This document shows positions 61,589-64,000 of a DNA stretch of 64,000 nucleotides, piece after piece. Under the pieces are notes generated by a model. It was given only the letters and a program-made list of their open reading frames with translations, searched no databases and was not told where the DNA came from. Every line of letters starts with the position of its first letter. Position 1 is the first letter of the stretch. Source of the DNA: Myxococcales bacterium (GTDB lineage: Bacteria; Myxococcota; Myxococcia; Myxococcales; Myxococcaceae); contig JAUXRI010000300.1 of assembly GCA_030681895.1 (NCBI GenBank), forward strand, positions 1-64,000. Direction: 5' to 3'. The position numbers were made by a program, and so were the translations under genes.

Positions 61589-61888
61589 CTATCTTCAGTG
61601 GAACATTTGAGAGCAAATGCAGAAGCGATAACAACGGCTTAAGATGTCACACGAAGTCCTGCACACTGGCGCGATCTGTCCGACCGGAAACAATTAGTTT
61701 TGATTTACGACACATAAGAACTGATGCGCATCGATTTTGGCTGCGTATTGAATTGATCTTCGTGCTGTTTCGCCGCGCTCCGTAATCCTTCGTGACATGC
61801 GTGGAGCGCCCAGTCGCAACGGCTCGAACCCCTGGTGCGATGATGTAGGCACACGGCGCCACTGCGGCGCACCAAAGGGGAGAACGAC
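61589..61888. other. Divergent intergenic region, unusually A+T-rich
   Basis: The gap between the NAD salvage operon and the second ECF sigma gene is clearly richer in A and T than the surrounding coding DNA, especially 61560-61770. Beyond the promoter at 61556-61584 I see no gene and no clear second promoter for the sigma gene. The sigma gene has a good ribosome site (GGGGAG) just before its ATG. Confidence 0.5.
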
Positions 61889-62386
61889 ATGAAGCAGGAA
61901 CTGAAAATCGAGACGCTCTACGCGAAGTACGGACCGACGATCTACGCACGCTGCCGCCGCCTGCTGCGAGATCCCGTCGCTGCCGAAGACGCGACGCAGG
62001 ACATCTTCGTGAAGCTGATGCGCCACATCGAAGCGGCGCCGACCGAAGACGCGGTGCTCCCCTGGATTCACCGCATCGTGACGAACCACTGCCTCAACGT
62101 CATTCGTGACGCCAAGCGCCGCGCCGCCCCGGTGGAAGAGCTGCCGGAGCTGGTCGACGACGACTTCGAAGACAGCGTGGTGTCGAAGAACTTCGCGCAG
62201 AAGGTGCTCGAATCGGCGCCCGAAGCCATCAAGGCCCCCGCCATGCTGTACCACGGCAAGGGCATGGAGCAGTCGAAGGTCGCCGAGACGCTCGGCTGCT
62301 CGCGCCGCACCGTGCTGTACCGCCTCTCGGAGTTCACGCGCCGCGCGATGAAGATGCACGCCGCCGCGGAAGCCGGGCAGGCCTGA
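61889..62386 (+). CDS. ECF-type RNA polymerase sigma factor
   Basis: The 165-residue protein has region 2 (LYAKYGPTIYARCRRLLRDPVAAEDATQDIFVKLMRHI) and region 4 (QSKVAETLGCSRRTVLYRLSEFTRRAMKM), the minimal ECF layout. The start is well supported by GGGGAG 9 bp upstream. No anti-sigma gene is adjacent: a strong terminator follows after about 25 bp. Control may therefore be at transcription in the A+T-rich upstream region or by a distant partner. It is divergent from the NAD salvage operon and shares its control region. Confidence 0.88.
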   Translation: MKQELKIETLYAKYGPTIYARCRRLLRDPVAAEDATQDIFVKLMRHIEAAPTEDAVLPWIHRIVTNHCLNVIRDAKRRAAPVEELPELVDDDFEDSVVSKNFAQKVLESAPEAIKAPAMLYHGKGMEQSKVAETLGCSRRTVLYRLSEFTRRAMKMHAAAEAGQA

Positions 62387-62410
62387 AACGAAGAGAACCT
62401 GATTCACCTT

Positions 62411-62452
62411 GAACGCCGTGGCGCTCTCCCCCGCCACGGCGTTCTTCTTTTT
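62411..62452 (+). terminator. Rho-independent terminator of the ECF sigma gene
   Basis: A perfect 13-bp stem (GAACGCCGTGGCG / CGCCACGGCGTTC) with an 8-base loop is followed by TTCTTTTT. It begins 25 bp after the sigma gene stop and makes the gene monocistronic. Confidence 0.9.
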
Positions 62453-62480
62453 GGCGATGACGTGTACGACAGTGACGCGC

Positions 62481-62918
62481 ATGAGAAGACTGCTCGCGCT
62501 CCTGTTGCTGACCGCCGCCCCCAGCGCCTCTGCCATCGGGTTCGAGGTCGATGTCGCGGGTGGCTACTGGTTCACCGGCACGCCGCAATTCCAGCTGCGC
62601 CTCGGGGTGCATCAACACCTGGCCAGACTCGGTGAGCGCGCGAGCCTCAAGGGCGCGCTCCGGAGCGGCGTCTTCCTCAACACCGCAGGCTCGCGCATTG
62701 GCATTCCCCTCGATCTCGCGCTGGAGCTGCACTTCAACCCCGTCTCATTCGGCGTCGTCGGTGGCCCCTGGTTTCACTTCAGCGACGGCGACGTCGTGCG
62801 CGCGCACATCGGCGGCGAGTTCGGCGTGCGTCTCGGGCGGTTCGTTCGCATCTCGGTCGAGGTCGGCTGGCTGCAACCCGCGCCGCTGCTGCTCGGACGA
62901 TTTGGAGTGATGTTCTGA
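62481..62918 (+). CDS. Small secreted or outer-membrane beta-rich protein
   Basis: The ATG at 62481 gives a signal peptide (RRLLALLLLTAAPSASA) and 145 residues; starts further upstream lie inside the terminator. The mature part alternates like a small beta barrel (FEVDVAGGYWFTGTPQFQLRLGV, LALELHFNPVSFGVVGGPWF, VRISVEVGWLQPAPLLLGRFGVMF) and ends in Phe, as outer-membrane proteins do. The family is not recognised. The LptC-like gene starts 2 bp downstream, so an envelope role is likely. Confidence 0.6.
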   Translation: MRRLLALLLLTAAPSASAIGFEVDVAGGYWFTGTPQFQLRLGVHQHLARLGERASLKGALRSGVFLNTAGSRIGIPLDLALELHFNPVSFGVVGGPWFHFSDGDVVRAHIGGEFGVRLGRFVRISVEVGWLQPAPLLLGRFGVMF

Positions 62919-62920
62919 GA

Positions 62921-63424
62921 GTGCTGGCCGCCAGCGTCGTGCTCCTCATGGGGTGCTCGCAGGCGCCAGCGCCAGTCGCGCCGAAACCGCCCGCCGCAGC
63001 CCGCGCAGACGTGACGCTGCGCGACGTCACCGTTCGGCAGTATCGAGGCAGTGAGCTGCGCATGGTGGCGACGTCGCCGAAGCTCGAGCTCGCGCGCGAC
63101 TCCAACGACTTCATGGCGGTGGACGCAGGCGTGCTGCTCAAGCGCACGGGCGTGACGGTGCTCGCGCCACAGGTGATCGGGAACAGCGCGACGCAGGGCG
63201 CGACGGGCTCGGGCGGCGTGGTGTTCCTGGGCAACGACGGCACGGTGGGCCGGACGCCAACTGCGACGTACGAGCGCGGCCTCTCGCCTGAAGGTGGCGC
63301 GTTCTCGGACGCGGGCGTCACCGTCGAGCATCCCCGCTTCTCGCTCGAGGCGACCGGCTTCTTCGCCGACCTGTCGGAGCAGCGCGTGCTGTTCGATCAG
63401 CCCATCACCCGCACGAAGGAGTGA
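62921..63424 (+). CDS. LptC-like lipoprotein (LPS export)
   Basis: The GTG at 62921 gives a lipoprotein signal (LAASVVLLMGC) and 167 residues. The mature domain (VTLRDVTVRQYRGSELRMVATSPKLELARDSNDF, then GVTVEHPRFSLEATGFFADLSEQRVLF) fits the OstA-like beta-jellyroll of LptC/LptA, which pass LPS across the periplasm. LptC of E. coli is anchored by a membrane helix; a lipid anchor instead is an inference. LPS-related function depends on homology only. Confidence 0.6.
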   Translation: MLAASVVLLMGCSQAPAPVAPKPPAAARADVTLRDVTVRQYRGSELRMVATSPKLELARDSNDFMAVDAGVLLKRTGVTVLAPQVIGNSATQGATGSGGVVFLGNDGTVGRTPTATYERGLSPEGGAFSDAGVTVEHPRFSLEATGFFADLSEQRVLFDQPITRTKE

Positions 63425-63427
63425 GCC

Positions 63428-64000
63428 ATGCGTCTGCTCGTTCTCGTCGCTTCCCTCGCGTCGTTCTCCTCGTTCGCCGCCACCGAAGAGGAGCTGTGGA
63501 AGGAGGCGCGCACGAGCGCCGCTGCGTTCGAGAAGCGCACCGGCGTGCCGATGCAGTGGCTCGAGGGAGACCCGGCGAAGGGCCAGAGCGTTGGCGACGA
63601 GCTCATCGCGTGGCCTCCGAGCGCGCTCGACGTCGCGAGCTCGGCGCCGGCCCTGCTCAACGAGCTGACGATCTATCCAGACGCGTTCCTCAAGAGCTCA
63701 GGCCTCAAGCGGGTGATGATCGCCCGCGGGCTCGAGCGTCGCGGTTCGGCGTGGGGCGGGTTCGCGTTCTGGGCGGGGCCGAAGAAGGGCACGCTCTACG
63801 TGAGCCTGAGAAACCTCGCGCACGCGGCGGTGACGATTCACCACGAGGTGTTTCACCTCACGCAACACACCAGCGCGGTCGAGTCCCGTCGCGACACCTG
63901 GAGCGCCTGCAACCCGCCCGGCTTCGTCTACGCCGTCGAGGGCGAGATCGATCGAACCCGCCAGCGCGTCGCGACCATCACCGGCTACGCCCGCACCTCG
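63428..64000 (+). CDS. Secreted zinc metalloprotease-like protein (cut by window edge)
   Basis: The frame is open from the ATG at 63428 to the last base, 191 codons with no stop. A signal peptide is clear (RLLVLVASLASFSSFAA). Near residue 140 is TIHHEVFHLTQH, containing the zinc-binding HEVFH (HExxH form). Before it are segments such as LYVSLRNLAHAAV. The C-terminal part is outside the window, so the peptidase family cannot be named. It starts 3 bp after the LptC-like gene stop. Confidence 0.7.
   Translation, partial: MRLLVLVASLASFSSFAATEEELWKEARTSAAAFEKRTGVPMQWLEGDPAKGQSVGDELIAWPPSALDVASSAPALLNELTIYPDAFLKSSGLKRVMIARGLERRGSAWGGFAFWAGPKKGTLYVSLRNLAHAAVTIHHEVFHLTQHTSAVESRRDTWSACNPPGFVYAVEGEIDRTRQRVATITGYARTS

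Noticed and set aside
1-64000. tRNA, rRNA or riboswitch genes
   Set aside because: Reading through the intergenic gaps I saw no cloverleaf or CCA-adjacent structure and no known riboswitch core. A covariance-model search would be needed to exclude small RNAs.

Overview
The window is a contiguous piece of a G+C-rich, gene-dense bacterial chromosome. It most likely comes from the Myxococcota (myxobacteria-like, formerly Deltaproteobacteria). Signs of this are the many lipoproteins with Gly/Ala/Ser/Thr or Asp-Ala-Gly linker repeats, several eukaryotic-like Ser/Thr kinases, an NtrC-type sigma-54 activator, a TIGR02996/LRR protein, LolA- and LptC-like envelope factors, and frequent GTG starts with 1-4 bp gene overlaps. 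I see no rRNA, tRNA, CRISPR, integrase or transposase. All lineage and function statements come from reading the sequence, with no database search.

Layout. 0-8 kb: two 23S rRNA methyltransferases (RlmK- and RlmI-like) flank an MBL hydrolase, followed by secreted or membrane proteins, a PHP-domain lipoprotein and a LysM protein. 8-16 kb (minus strand): a retropepsin-like lipoprotein, a hexapeptide-repeat lipoprotein, a LolA-like protein, trmH-obgE-rpmA-rplU, and an apparently split RdgC. 16-25 kb: a DUF695/RraB protein, a lamin-tail lipoprotein, a degenerate PilT/GspE-like domain fused to DUF1963, a DUF423 protein, an M48 protease fused to an RNase Sa-like domain, an acyltransferase, and a lipoprotein gene between two long direct repeats. 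25-37 kb: a secreted endonuclease-like protein, MurJ, an NtrC-family regulator, an M23 peptidase, an outer-membrane-like protein, a degenerate NMN-adenylyltransferase/methyltransferase fusion, and an ECF sigma factor followed by a TPR/PEGA membrane protein. 37-50 kb: an NrtR-like Nudix regulator, TopA, a ferritin-like protein, small lipoproteins, a prolyl iminopeptidase, an EF-hand-like protein, GlnRS with an added tRNA-binding domain, DUF2891, and a RibD/DHFR-like enzyme followed by a remnant of the DUF2891 gene. 50-61.5 kb (minus strand): a long kinase-rich run. 61.9-64 kb: a second ECF sigma factor with a strong terminator, then an LptC-like lipoprotein and a cut-off metalloprotease.

The most interesting part is the minus-strand operon 61537-55742. 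It carries nicotinate phosphoribosyltransferase, a PP2C phosphatase, a Ser/Thr kinase with a zinc ribbon and a large C-terminal domain, a nicotinamidase-like hydrolase and a vWA protein. The kinase, phosphatase and vWA genes match the TerY-P triad (compare E. coli YegI/YegK/YegL). Here they are interleaved with the two enzymes that turn nicotinamide into nicotinate mononucleotide. A good sigma-70-type promoter lies immediately upstream of the first gene. An NrtR-like regulator and a degenerate NMNAT domain elsewhere in the window add to an NAD theme. My inference is a phosphorylation-controlled NAD salvage system.

The other strong oddities are the M48 protease-RNase fusion with all aligned RNase Sa catalytic residues, the P-loop-less PilT/GspE-DUF1963 fusion, the split RdgC, and the direct-repeat-flanked lipoprotein gene.
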